DNA of 6,723 nucleotides from Clostridiaceae bacterium (GTDB lineage: Bacteria; Bacillota; Clostridia; Clostridiales; Clostridiaceae), in assembly GCA_003510765.1 (NCBI GenBank), contig DOKV01000058.1, positions 1-6,723 of the forward strand, in the 5' to 3' direction. Below, piece after piece: positions 1-6,723 of this stretch (the first letter of the stretch is position 1; each line of letters opens with the position of its first letter). The notes under the pieces are model-generated. The model ran no database searches. It had not been told where the DNA came from and saw only the letters and a list, made by a program, of their open reading frames with translations. The translations under genes were made by a program, and so were the position numbers.

Positions 1-56
1 AAATTTGACATTAGGCATATTTTATTAATTTGAGAAATTTCGTTTCTGAAGCATTG

Positions 57-96
57 AAAAAAGCTCTCAGGGCTAAATAAGCCTGCTGAGAGCTTT
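57..96 (-). terminator. Rho-independent terminator after lplA
   Basis: Read on the minus strand, a perfect 11-bp stem pairs 86-96 with 60-70 (AAAGCTCTCAG / CTGAGAGCTTT). It continues inward, after a two-base bulge at 84-85, as a 4-bp stem (80-83 with 71-74) closing a five-base loop at 75-79. The descending arm runs into a six-U tract (57-62). It begins only a few bases beyond the lplA stop codon, as expected for the end of the operon. On the plus strand the hairpin is followed only by a poor T-run, so the minus orientation is favoured. Confidence 0.9.
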
Positions 97-100
97 ATAC

Positions 101-1072
101 TTACATGAATAAGGACACCAATTCTTCCTCTGACACATGGACCATATAGTCTGAAAGAGGAGCTTCTTTTAACGCTTTTAGGAGCACATCTTCTTGATGT
201 GCCAATCCCTTTAGTTTTTCTTCTAGAAGTCCGATGTTTTTGGTGCCAAAGAAATCTCCATAGACACGTATTTCTTCAATGATCCCTTTTTTCACCTCTA
301 AGGTGACTTCCAGGGTACCTCCTTGAAAACGGCCTTCCTTGATCATGGAAAATTTAGGACTTTGCCCAAAATTCCAATCCCAGGTGGCATATTTCTCTTC
401 TCTAAGCTTTTCAATGGCAATAACTTCTTCCTCCGTGAAGGTGGTCACTTGGGATAATCCTCCTGCCACAGAAGTCATGACACGATCTCTAAAGGTGAGC
501 ACATCCATGTCTTCTTGAAGATGCTCGCTAATGTTGGTGATTCTTGAGGCCACAGATTTCACGCTTTTTCCTGTGAACTTGATATCTCTAGGCTTCAAAG
601 CCCCAGAAATGTCTGCTTTTTTAGAAGAAAAAAGTAAGGTGCCATGGTGCATAACTCGTTCCTTATGTTTACATTGAGCGGTACCAGAAAACTTTTTCCC
701 CTGGATGGTCATATCATTTCTTCCTGAAAACTCTGCTTCCACACCCATTTCATTGAGGGCTTTGGTGATGGGTTCACAGAAACCTCTGAAGTCATTGAAC
801 CCCTTTTTATTATTTTCAATGAAGGTATAGTTGATGTTGCCCAAATCATGATATACAGCTCCACCACCGGTGAGTCTGCGCACCACTTTGATGTCTTTCT
901 CTTTCACATACTCCACGTTGATTTCAGACAGCGCATTTTGATTGGTGCCCACAATGATGGCATTGTCATTTCGCCAAAGATAAAAAATGTCTTCCTCTGT
1001 ATGCTTTAATAAGTATTCTTCAGATGCCAAATTAAAATAGGCATCAGTGTTGTCGCTGATTATATATCTCAT
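101..1072 (-). CDS. lplA: Lipoate-protein ligase A
   Basis: Predicted to activate free lipoate with ATP to lipoyl-AMP and transfer it to the acceptor lysine of lipoyl-domain proteins, here most obviously GcvH of the same operon; cytoplasmic. The 323-residue protein has the LplA/biotin-ligase-like catalytic fold: RRLTGGGAVYHDLGN at about 65-79 is the family's lipoate/ATP-binding loop, followed by NYTF. GRNDMTIQGKKFSGTAQ at about 117-133 carries the expected catalytic lysine (about K127), and HHGTLLF follows. The region after about residue 240 fits the small C-terminal accessory domain of bacterial LplA, so this is a full two-domain ligase rather than a catalytic domain alone. The ATG overlaps the lpdA stop by four bases (ATGA) and has an AGGAG six bases upstream, implying coupled translation. 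It is the last gene before the terminator. Other lipoyl acceptors elsewhere in the genome cannot be excluded. An octanoyltransferase role is less likely given the ligase-type motifs. Confidence 0.93.
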   Translation of the reverse strand: MRYIISDNTDAYFNLASEEYLLKHTEEDIFYLWRNDNAIIVGTNQNALSEINVEYVKEKDIKVVRRLTGGGAVYHDLGNINYTFIENNKKGFNDFRGFCEPITKALNEMGVEAEFSGRNDMTIQGKKFSGTAQCKHKERVMHHGTLLFSSKKADISGALKPRDIKFTGKSVKSVASRITNISEHLQEDMDVLTFRDRVMTSVAGGLSQVTTFTEEEVIAIEKLREEKYATWDWNFGQSPKFSMIKEGRFQGGTLEVTLEVKKGIIEEIRVYGDFFGTKNIGLLEEKLKGLAHQEDVLLKALKEAPLSDYMVHVSEEELVSLFM

Positions 1073-2457
1073 AGGCCTCTCCTGGATTGCACCATATGTA
1101 CAGCTTCGCCTTTTAATCCCATGGCACTTTCAAAAAATGCTTCTGCCAATGTGGGATGCGCATGAATCACATGTTTTAAATCCTCCACGTGAAGGCCCAT
1201 CTCGCAAGCCAATAATCCTTCATGGATGAGATCCGATGCATGAGCGCCCATGATGTGGACCCCAATGATCTTATACTCTTTATCAGAGATGACCTTCACC
1301 AGCCCTTCTCCTTCACCCATGGTTAACGCTTTTCCATTGGCCCCCAACATGAATTTGCTGGTGAGATATTCTTTACCTTCTTCTTTCAATTGCTCTTCAG
1401 TATATCCTACACCTGCTACTTCCGGAAATAAGAACACACAACCAGGCACAAACTGTCCTATGGAGGCTTCCTTACCTGCCATGAGCTCTGCCACATACTC
1501 TCCTTGAGCAGATGCAGCGTGGGCTAGTAACCACTTGCCATTGACATCACCGATGGCATAGATGTTTTCTATGCTGGTTTGGAAGGATTCATTGACCACA
1601 ATGCCCTTTCGATTGGTCTCCACGCCCAGTTCTTCCAGACCCAACCCACTGATGTTCGGTCTTCTTCCTGTGGCAATGAGCACCTGATCTCCAGACACGA
1701 TTTCCTTGCCTTTTTTACCTTCCATGGATACGGTGAGCTTTGCACCCTCCTTATGGATTTCTTGAACCATCATGGAGGTCTTCACATCGATGCCCTTTTT
1801 CTTCAGCAGTGGTTTGAGTCTCTTGACGATTTCTCCATCTACACCAGGTAATATGCTAGGCATGGCTTCAAGAACAGTGACTTTGGACCCAAAACTTGCA
1901 AAGATTCCTGCAAACTCCATGCCAATGACGCCACCCCCTACAACGATGAGTTCCTCTGGAATGGCTGTGAAATCTAGGAGCTCTGTGCTGGTGACAATCC
2001 CTTCTAAATCTACCCCTTTGATGGGTGGAATAAAAGAGGAGGATCCTGTGGCAATGATGAGCTTATCAAAGGATAATTCTTCATCACCCACTGCCATGGT
2101 GTTTTTTGTAAGAAGCTTTCCTTCTCCATGGACGACCTTAACGCCAGCAGAAGAGAGCAACTTCTCTACTCCTGTAACCAGCGTATCCACCACTTGATTT
2201 TTTCTTTCCACAATCTTTTGGGGATTAGGTTTTGCTTCCCCCTGAAAATCAATGCCATAGCTCTCCAGATTTTTAGCATGATGATATATTTCTGCACTCT
2301 TATACAGCGCTTTGGTGGGAATACACCCCACATTTAAACATACCCCACCCACGCGGTTTTTCTCCACCAATGTGGTGTCAAATCCCAATTGGCGCAAACG
2401 GATGGCGGCCACATAGCCGCCAGGTCCTCCGCCAAGTATTACTACTTTTTCTGCCAT
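1069..2457 (-). CDS. lpdA: Dihydrolipoyl dehydrogenase (E3 / L-protein)
   Basis: FAD flavoenzyme that reoxidises the dihydrolipoyl arm of GcvH and reduces NAD+. In the 462-residue protein an FAD-binding Rossmann motif (GGGPGG, 9-14) is followed by the redox-active disulfide in GGVCLNVGCIPTK (C40 and C45). A second Rossmann motif GGGVIG (174-179) ends in an acidic residue at E197 (VTVLEA), which fits NAD rather than NADP. ATGRRPN (262-268), YAIGDV (about 300-305, FAD contact) and the C-terminal dimerisation domain with the His-Glu pair in HAHPTLAE (about H434 and E439) complete the set. No N-terminal lipoyl domain is present; length is normal for classical E3. I chose ATG at 2457 because AAAGGAG lies five bases upstream. 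The in-frame ATG at 2475 would add six residues (MDKGVT), has no ribosome binding site and lies inside gcvPB. The TGA stop overlaps the lplA start. Its place in the operon suggests dedication to glycine cleavage, though it could also serve other lipoyl complexes. Confidence 0.95.
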   Translation of the reverse strand: MAEKVVILGGGPGGYVAAIRLRQLGFDTTLVEKNRVGGVCLNVGCIPTKALYKSAEIYHHAKNLESYGIDFQGEAKPNPQKIVERKNQVVDTLVTGVEKLLSSAGVKVVHGEGKLLTKNTMAVGDEELSFDKLIIATGSSSFIPPIKGVDLEGIVTSTELLDFTAIPEELIVVGGGVIGMEFAGIFASFGSKVTVLEAMPSILPGVDGEIVKRLKPLLKKKGIDVKTSMMVQEIHKEGAKLTVSMEGKKGKEIVSGDQVLIATGRRPNISGLGLEELGVETNRKGIVVNESFQTSIENIYAIGDVNGKWLLAHAASAQGEYVAELMAGKEASIGQFVPGCVFLFPEVAGVGYTEEQLKEEGKEYLTSKFMLGANGKALTMGEGEGLVKVISDKEYKIIGVHIMGAHASDLIHEGLLACEMGLHVEDLKHVIHAHPTLAEAFFESAMGLKGEAVHMVQSRRGL

Positions 2458-2459
2458 AG

Positions 2460-3914
2460 TTACTCCTTTGTCCATTGAAGAACCAGTTGCCTTGCAGCCA
2501 GTGCTTCATCTAGCCTTCTCACCGGGGTATCATGAGGTGCATTCTTCAGCAAGGAAGGATCTTCCTTGGCTTCTCTGGCAATTTCCTTCATGATGTGGAT
2601 GTAAGCATCTAAGGTTTCTTTGCTTTCTGTTTCTGTAGGTTCTATCATGAGTGCCCCTTCTACGATCAGAGGGAAGTACATGGTTGGTGGATGATAGCCA
2701 TAATCGATGATTCTCTTGGCCACATCCAAAGTAGATACTTCACTATTTTTCTCTTTTAATCCAGCAAAGACCACTTCATGCATGCAGGTTTCATCCACGG
2801 CTACTTTATAGTGCTCCTTCAAGCTTTCTTTCATGTAGTTGGCATTGAGCACTGCATTGGTTGAGGCAGCTTTCAGGCCATCATGACCCATGGAGAGCAT
2901 GTAAATATAAGCTCTTAGCACCACACCAAAGTTTCCGTAGAAATTCTTTACCTTGCCGATGGAATCCTTCAGCCCATAATTGAGATAGAAGGATTCTTCT
3001 TTTTTCTCCACCACTGGTACAGGGAGGTACTCCGCCAAATTGGCCTTGCAAGCCACAGGGCCTGATCCTGGTCCACCACCACCATGGGGCGTGGAGAAGG
3101 TCTTATGTAGATTGTAGTGTAGGACATCAAAGCCCATATCTCCAGGTCTCACGATGCCCATGATGGCATTCATGTTGGCTCCATCATAATAGAGAAGTCC
3201 ACCTGCTTCATGAACCAGGTCTGCAATTTCTTTAATATGCTTTTCAAAAAGTCCTAAAGTGGAGGGATTGGTCAGCATTAAGCCTGCGATGTCATCGCCC
3301 AAAACTGATTTCAAGGAATCAATGTCCACGGAACCGTCCTTATGAGAGGCTACTTCCACCACATCAAATCCTGCCACCGCAACGGAGGCTGGATTGGTAC
3401 CATGAGCAGAGTCTGGCACAATGATTTTGTTACGCTTTGTATCTTTTCTCATTTCATGGTACTTCTTGATGAGCATAAGACCCACCAATTCTCCATGAGC
3501 ACCTGCTGCCGGTTGAAGGGTCACTGCATCCATACCTGAAATTTCCTTGATGCTTTCTTGGACCTCATACATAACTTCTAGAGCCCCTTGCACCGTTTCT
3601 TCTGGTTGGAAAGGATGTAGCCTTGCGAACTTCGGATTGGCCGCCACTTCCTCATTGATCTTTGGGTTGTACTTCATGGTACAAGACCCCAATGGATAGA
3701 ATCCTGAATCAATGGAGTAGTTCTTTTTGGACAAAAGGGTATAGTGTCTCACCACTTCTAGTTCACTAACTTCTGGAAAGTCTAGTTCTTCTTCTCTTAA
3801 GTACTCTGACCCTAGGTAATCTGAGACATTCATGTCTGATAATGTATCTTCTGGAAGAGCATAAGACTTTCTTCCAGGCTTGGACAACTCAAAAATTAAC
3901 TTTTCGTAAGCCAT
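2460..3914 (-). CDS. gcvPB: Glycine dehydrogenase (decarboxylating) subunit 2, PLP-binding half of P-protein
   Basis: C-terminal half of the split P-protein. With GcvPA it binds glycine as a PLP aldimine, releases CO2 and transfers the aminomethyl group to lipoyl-GcvH. The 484-residue protein shows the family blocks: [14 protein letters not shown] (71-84), [10 protein letters not shown] (about 133-142), [13 protein letters not shown] (about 167-179, with H171 expected near the PLP ring), [10 protein letters not shown] (about 242-251, with D244 expected to contact the pyridine nitrogen), and [19 protein letters not shown] (about 268-286), where K271 is the predicted Schiff-base lysine. The C-terminal region has MIEPTETE, also typical. 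Length is normal for the bacterial PB subunit. The ATG shares one base with the gcvPA stop (TAATG), preceded by GGAGGAG, so the two subunits are probably made by coupled translation, which would suit an obligate partner pair. No key residue is missing. Confidence 0.97.
   Translation of the reverse strand: MAYEKLIFELSKPGRKSYALPEDTLSDMNVSDYLGSEYLREEELDFPEVSELEVVRHYTLLSKKNYSIDSGFYPLGSCTMKYNPKINEEVAANPKFARLHPFQPEETVQGALEVMYEVQESIKEISGMDAVTLQPAAGAHGELVGLMLIKKYHEMRKDTKRNKIIVPDSAHGTNPASVAVAGFDVVEVASHKDGSVDIDSLKSVLGDDIAGLMLTNPSTLGLFEKHIKEIADLVHEAGGLLYYDGANMNAIMGIVRPGDMGFDVLHYNLHKTFSTPHGGGGPGSGPVACKANLAEYLPVPVVEKKEESFYLNYGLKDSIGKVKNFYGNFGVVLRAYIYMLSMGHDGLKAASTNAVLNANYMKESLKEHYKVAVDETCMHEVVFAGLKEKNSEVSTLDVAKRIIDYGYHPPTMYFPLIVEGALMIEPTETESKETLDAYIHIMKEIAREAKEDPSLLKNAPHDTPVRRLDEALAARQLVLQWTKE
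2463..2469 (-). promoter_or_regulatory. Ribosome binding site of lpdA (decides the start)
   Basis: AAAGGAG on the minus strand lies five bases before the ATG at 2457 and inside the last codons of gcvPB. It falls downstream of the alternative ATG at 2475, which has only GCAACTGGTTCTTCA in front of it and no Shine-Dalgarno match. This places the lpdA start two bases after the gcvPB stop. Confidence 0.85.
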
Positions 3915-5254
3915 TAGATCTCCTCCATGATTTTCACAAATCGGTCTATTTCTTCAAGGCTTCTATTCTCTGTCACGGCAATGAGCATAGCATCGCCTAA
4001 AGAATCATTGATTTTCCGTAAATTGAAGCCTCCTAAGATTCCCTGTGCCCGAAGCTTCTCGTTGATGGTATCTACAGATTCTGGACAAAGGATGGCAAAC
4101 TCTTTAAAGAAGGGTTTTTGCCATAGTGGTTTGAACTTTCCACTTTTTGTCAGCTCCATAAAGGTGTAGTGTGCTTTTTTGAAAGATTGCGTAGCCACTT
4201 CTTTCATGCCTTGTTTTCCTAAAGTGGCCATATAAATGGCAGCGGTGATGGAGTTTAACGTCTGGTCTGAACAAATGTTAGAGGTGGCTTTAAATCGTCG
4301 AATATGCTGCTCTCTTGCTTGAAGCGTCAGCACGAAGGCTCTTTTACCCTCTCGGTCTAAGGTTTCCCCAACGATTCTACCAGGCATCTTTCTCATGAGT
4401 TTTTTGGTGGCTGCCATAAACCCTAATACAGGCCCCCCATAATTGAGGTTTTGACCCAGGGCTTGACCTTCCCCCACCACGATATCCGCTTGGAGCTCTC
4501 CAGGACTCTTTAAGATGGGCAGCGCTATGGGATCCACGCTCATCAGTAGGAGAGACTTATTCTCATGAATAAGAGCTTCCATCTCTTTCACATTCTCGAT
4601 GACACCATAGAAGTTTGGATATTGTAATAAAACCCCTGCAGTATCTTTACAAAGCTTACTCTTTAAGTCTTCTACATCTGTGACCCCATCTTTTTCCTTC
4701 ACAAATTCTAAATCTACCTCTCTATACATGAGATAGGTTTCTAGAACGGATTTGGTTTCAGGGCTCACGGTTTCAGAGACCAAAATCTTTCTTCTCTTGG
4801 TCTGTACAGAGGCCAAGATGACCCCTTCTGCTGCCGCCGTTGGTGCATCATACATGGACACATTGGATACTTCCATCCCTGTAAGAGCACACATCATGGA
4901 CTGATATTCGAACACACTTTGCAGTGTTCCTTGACTGATTTCTGGTTGATAAGGTGTATATGCGGTATAAAATTCTGAACGACTCACCAAGGTTTTGATG
5001 ATGGACGGAATGTAGTGATCGTAAGATCCCGCGCCCAAGAAGCACACCATTTCATCTACGCTTTCATTTTTTGCCGCAAGGGCTGACACCATTCTGCGTA
5101 CTTCTATTTCAGACTTGGACTTTGGTAAGTTTAAGTCTCCCTTGACCCTAAGGTTCTCAGGGATATTTTGAAAAAGATCCTCTGTGGATTGTAGCCCAAT
5201 GACATCAAGCATGTTCTTGACATCTTCTGGGGTATTTGGCAGATATGGGTGCAT
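3914..5254 (-). CDS. gcvPA: Glycine dehydrogenase (decarboxylating) subunit 1, N-terminal half of P-protein
   Basis: First subunit of the two-gene P-protein. It has the aminotransferase-like fold of the N-terminal half of single-chain GcvP but no PLP lysine of its own, and completes the enzyme with GcvPB. The 446-residue product carries [12 protein letters not shown] (72-83), [14 protein letters not shown] (99-112), [10 protein letters not shown] (about 135-144), [15 protein letters not shown] (261-275), MPGRIVGET (about 290-298) and [15 protein letters not shown] (314-328), in family order and at near-normal length. In the last block I expect an acidic residue (RRE/DKATSNIC) but read phenylalanine at 321. 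The start ATG lies three bases after the gcvH stop and uses a GAGGAGG encoded by the last glutamate codons of gcvH. The stop overlaps the gcvPB start by one base. The function is secure from motifs and partner; the effect of the substitution is unknown. Confidence 0.97.
   Translation of the reverse strand: MHPYLPNTPEDVKNMLDVIGLQSTEDLFQNIPENLRVKGDLNLPKSKSEIEVRRMVSALAAKNESVDEMVCFLGAGSYDHYIPSIIKTLVSRSEFYTAYTPYQPEISQGTLQSVFEYQSMMCALTGMEVSNVSMYDAPTAAAEGVILASVQTKRRKILVSETVSPETKSVLETYLMYREVDLEFVKEKDGVTDVEDLKSKLCKDTAGVLLQYPNFYGVIENVKEMEALIHENKSLLLMSVDPIALPILKSPGELQADIVVGEGQALGQNLNYGGPVLGFMAATKKLMRKMPGRIVGETLDREGKRAFVLTLQAREQHIRRFKATSNICSDQTLNSITAAIYMATLGKQGMKEVATQSFKKAHYTFMELTKSGKFKPLWQKPFFKEFAILCPESVDTINEKLRAQGILGGFNLRKINDSLGDAMLIAVTENRSLEEIDRFVKIMEEI
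3920..3926 (-). promoter_or_regulatory. Ribosome binding site of gcvPB within the end of gcvPA
   Basis: GGAGGAG on the minus strand lies five bases before the gcvPB ATG, inside the codons for the final Met-Glu-Glu-Ile of GcvPA. Combined with the TAATG stop/start overlap it supports termination-reinitiation coupling of the two P-protein subunits. Confidence 0.8.
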
Positions 5255-5257
5255 ATG

Positions 5258-5644
5258 TTATTCCTCCTCAGCTAAAAACGCTTCGTAATCCTCTTTTCCT
5301 AATAGATCCTCTAGTTCTCCTGCGTCCTTTAAGGTCACAGCGATCAAATGATTGTCATAAGGCGCTTCATTGATCAGCTCTGGATTGTCTTCCAGGTCTT
5401 CATTGATTTCAACTACTTCTCCAGATACAGGCATGACGATGTCAGAAGCGGCTTTCACAGATTCCACAACCCCAAGGTTGTCATCCATATCAATTTCGTC
5501 TCCCACACTTGGAAGCTCTACATACACAATGGAACCTAACGAATGCTGGGCATAATCTGTGATGCCGATATAGGCCTTGTCCCCTTCAACTCTTACCCAC
5601 TCATGGTCCTTAGTATAATATAATCCTGCTAATACGTTTGACAT
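5258..5644 (-). CDS. gcvH: Glycine cleavage system H-protein (lipoyl carrier)
   Basis: Small carrier whose lipoyl-lysine arm shuttles the aminomethyl intermediate between P-, T- and L-proteins. The 128-residue protein has the H-protein hammerhead signature: YTKDHEWV (10-17), [19 protein letters not shown] (27-45), then [24 protein letters not shown] (58-81), where K64 is the predicted lipoylation site, and [10 protein letters not shown] (87-96). The following segment reads DNHLIAV where most H-proteins have a Gly-Trp pair (for example EDGWMIKI in pea), so H99 and L100 replace it. The reading frame and the acidic C-terminus (ending EEE) are otherwise intact, so this is a substitution and not a frameshift. 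The ATG at 5644 is preceded by AAAGGAGA with seven-base spacing. It is separated from gcvT by 37 bases, the widest gap in the operon. LplA, encoded two kilobases or more downstream on the same message, is the likely lipoylating enzyme. Confidence 0.96.
   Translation of the reverse strand: MSNVLAGLYYTKDHEWVRVEGDKAYIGITDYAQHSLGSIVYVELPSVGDEIDMDDNLGVVESVKAASDIVMPVSGEVVEINEDLEDNPELINEAPYDNHLIAVTLKDAGELEDLLGKEDYEAFLAEEE
5263..5269 (-). promoter_or_regulatory. Ribosome binding site of gcvPA embedded in the end of gcvH
   Basis: GAGGAGG on the minus strand is formed by the GAG GAG GAA glutamate codons that end gcvH, eight bases before the gcvPA ATG. The acidic tail of GcvH and the Shine-Dalgarno of the next gene therefore share the same bases, and ribosomes ending gcvH are placed directly at the gcvPA start. 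Confidence 0.85.
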
Positions 5645-5681
5645 AATATAATCTCCTTTATTGTTTCATTTTATTTTATGT

Positions 5682-6723
5682 TTATCTTTTCAAAAACTTT
5701 CTACTACGAACTTCTGCTTTAGAAGTTTTGTTACGCACTTCAATGTCGATCTCCGTGCCGATTTTAGAGAACTCCGTCTTCACCATGGCAAGGCCTATGA
5801 TCTCTCCTAAGGTTGGAGACTTATATCCAGTGGTGACAAAGCCAATTTCTTCTCCATCTTTCAGTACACGATAGCCGTGTCTTGGAATCTTTTTGTCGCC
5901 CATGGTAAACCCTACAATTTTCCTATCCACACCTTCTGCTTTTTGCTTTGCCAACACTTCTTTCCCCAGGAACGCTTCTTTGTCCACCTTCACAAAGAAC
6001 CCAAAGCCTGCTTCGATGGGTGTCCAATGATCACTGAGTTCGTTGCCATATAGAGGAAGGTTTGCTTCAAATCTTAAGGTATCCCTTGCGCCTAGTCCTA
6101 TGGGCAGTGCTCCATCTTCTATCAAATTGGTATAAAGGGTGACTGCGCCATCATTGGGCATATAGATTTCAAATCCATCTTCCCCGGTATACCCTGTTCT
6201 TGACACCATACATAGTACGCCATCGATGAGTACATCTCTTTTGGCAAAGAAGAACTTAATCTCTGAGAGGTCTGTATCCGTATGGGCTTGAAGAAGCGCT
6301 TCTGCCTTGGGCCCTTGTAAAGCCAGTTGGGAGGTGATGCTGGAAATATTTTCAATGGTCACATGAAAATCTCCCTTGTTCTTTACTACCCAATCATAGT
6401 CTTTTTCTGTGTTCGACGCATTCACCACCAAGAGAAGATCTTCTTCACTGAAGCGATACACCAAAATATCATCCACCACACTACCATCTTCTCTACAGAG
6501 GAATGTATAGAGCACTTGATTGTCCACCAGCTTCTCTAGATCATTGGTGATGAGGTAATTGACAAATTTCAGCGCCTCTTTACCCTTCACGGTGATTTCA
6601 CCCATATGAGAAACATCAAAGAGTCCCACATTATTCCGTACAGCTTCATGTTCTTTGATGATGCCTTCAAACTCCACGGGCATAAACCAACCAGCAAAAT
6701 CTACAGTTTTTCCGCCATACTTT
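5682..6723 (-). CDS. gcvT: Aminomethyltransferase (T-protein), 5' end outside window
   Basis: Transfers the one-carbon group of aminomethyl-lipoyl-GcvH to tetrahydrofolate, giving 5,10-methylene-THF and ammonia. The frame stays open to the right edge: upstream of the methionine at 6683 it reads KYGGKTVDFAGWF, the conserved N-terminal block of GcvT, so that methionine is internal and the true start lies off the window, probably fewer than about 15 codons away by comparison with the family. Visible are 346 residues with LFDVSHMGE, FLCREDGSVVDDILVY, VVNASNTEKD (the Asp here fits the folate-contacting region), LQGPKA, SRTGYTGEDGFEIY, GLGARDTLRFEANLPLYG, and the C-terminal barrel domain (GEEIGFVTTGYKSPTLGEIIGLA). 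The gene is first among the visible genes of the operon. The stop is TAA at 5682-5684. T-protein relatives such as dimethylglycine or sarcosine dehydrogenase domains are excluded by the context and single-domain length. Confidence 0.96.
   Translation of the reverse strand, partial: KYGGKTVDFAGWFMPVEFEGIIKEHEAVRNNVGLFDVSHMGEITVKGKEALKFVNYLITNDLEKLVDNQVLYTFLCREDGSVVDDILVYRFSEEDLLLVVNASNTEKDYDWVVKNKGDFHVTIENISSITSQLALQGPKAEALLQAHTDTDLSEIKFFFAKRDVLIDGVLCMVSRTGYTGEDGFEIYMPNDGAVTLYTNLIEDGALPIGLGARDTLRFEANLPLYGNELSDHWTPIEAGFGFFVKVDKEAFLGKEVLAKQKAEGVDRKIVGFTMGDKKIPRHGYRVLKDGEEIGFVTTGYKSPTLGEIIGLAMVKTEFSKIGTEIDIEVRNKTSKAEVRSRKFLKR

Larger units (their letters stand above)
57..6723 (-). other. Glycine cleavage operon gcvT-gcvH-gcvPA-gcvPB-lpdA-lplA (5' end outside window)
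   Basis: Six co-directional genes with gaps of 37, 3, -1, 2 and -4 bases end at one clear terminator, and no internal terminator hairpin was found. All four proteins of glycine cleavage and a lipoate ligase are present, so the set is functionally self-contained. The promoter and any leader lie beyond the right edge. Confidence 0.9.

Noticed and set aside
5..30. TTGACA at the left edge on the plus strand as a -35 box
   Set aside because: No convincing -10 hexamer at 16-18 bases downstream, and the apparent direction would run into the operon terminator and antisense to lplA.
1579..2197. Plus-strand open frames opposite lpdA (90 and 141 codons)
   Set aside because: They lie wholly antisense to a gene with strong family motifs, lack good ribosome binding sites and have low-complexity Ser/Pro/Thr-rich translations typical of the reverse strand of a coding region.
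3912..3916. Possible frameshift splitting a single-chain gcvP into two genes
   Set aside because: The TAATG junction with a good ribosome binding site and family-normal lengths of both halves match the naturally split P-protein found in many Gram-positive bacteria.
4848..5045. 65-codon minus-strand frame inside gcvPA
   Set aside because: Out-of-frame shadow of gcvPA; the translation shows no family features, and the gcvPA frame here carries conserved blocks.
5645..5700. Possible internal promoter before gcvH (TAAAAT-like -10 about 17 bases after TTTTTG on the minus strand)
   Set aside because: The -10 match is explained by the AT-rich gap and the -35 matches consensus at only two or so positions; not enough to call.
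6122..6539. Open frames of 77 codons (minus) and 70 codons (plus) inside gcvT
   Set aside because: Both overlap an intact conserved gene in another frame and show no recognisable domain or translation signal.

Overview
The window holds one complete-looking block of six genes, all on the minus strand, that together form a glycine cleavage (glycine synthase) operon: gcvT, gcvH, gcvPA, gcvPB, lpdA and lplA in transcription order, which runs from the right edge to the left. A rho-independent terminator sits just beyond lplA near the left edge. There are no RNA genes, mobile elements, CRISPR arrays or long non-coding stretches. The largest gap between genes is 37 bases.

Layout from right to left: gcvT (5682 to the right edge, start codon outside the window), gcvH (5258-5644), gcvPA (3914-5254), gcvPB (2460-3914), lpdA (1069-2457 after start correction), lplA (101-1072), terminator (57-96). 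Bases 1-56 are AT-rich with no supported feature. Spacing is very tight: 37 bases between gcvT and gcvH, 3 between gcvH and gcvPA, a 1-base TAATG overlap between gcvPA and gcvPB, 2 bases between gcvPB and lpdA, and a 4-base ATGA overlap between lpdA and lplA. A single polycistronic message with translational coupling is the natural reading.

How the parts work together: the P-protein (GcvPA plus GcvPB, a split PLP enzyme) decarboxylates glycine and loads the aminomethyl group on the lipoyl arm of GcvH. GcvT transfers the one-carbon unit to tetrahydrofolate and releases ammonia. Lpd (E3) reoxidises the dihydrolipoyl arm with NAD+. LplA attaches lipoate to GcvH. The operon therefore supplies both the full pathway and the means to activate its lipoyl carrier. 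The system is reversible and in anaerobes can run towards glycine synthesis; the sequence does not show which direction is used.

Organism: the split P-protein, strong AGGAGG-type ribosome binding sites, moderately AT-rich DNA and the T-H-PA-PB-Lpd-Lpl order suggest a Gram-positive anaerobe of the Clostridia (inference; the genus cannot be fixed from this). I found no previously undescribed system. The points worth a second look are small: a start-site correction for lpdA, two unusual substitutions at conserved sites (GcvH and GcvPA), and a probable regulatory leader just off the right edge.
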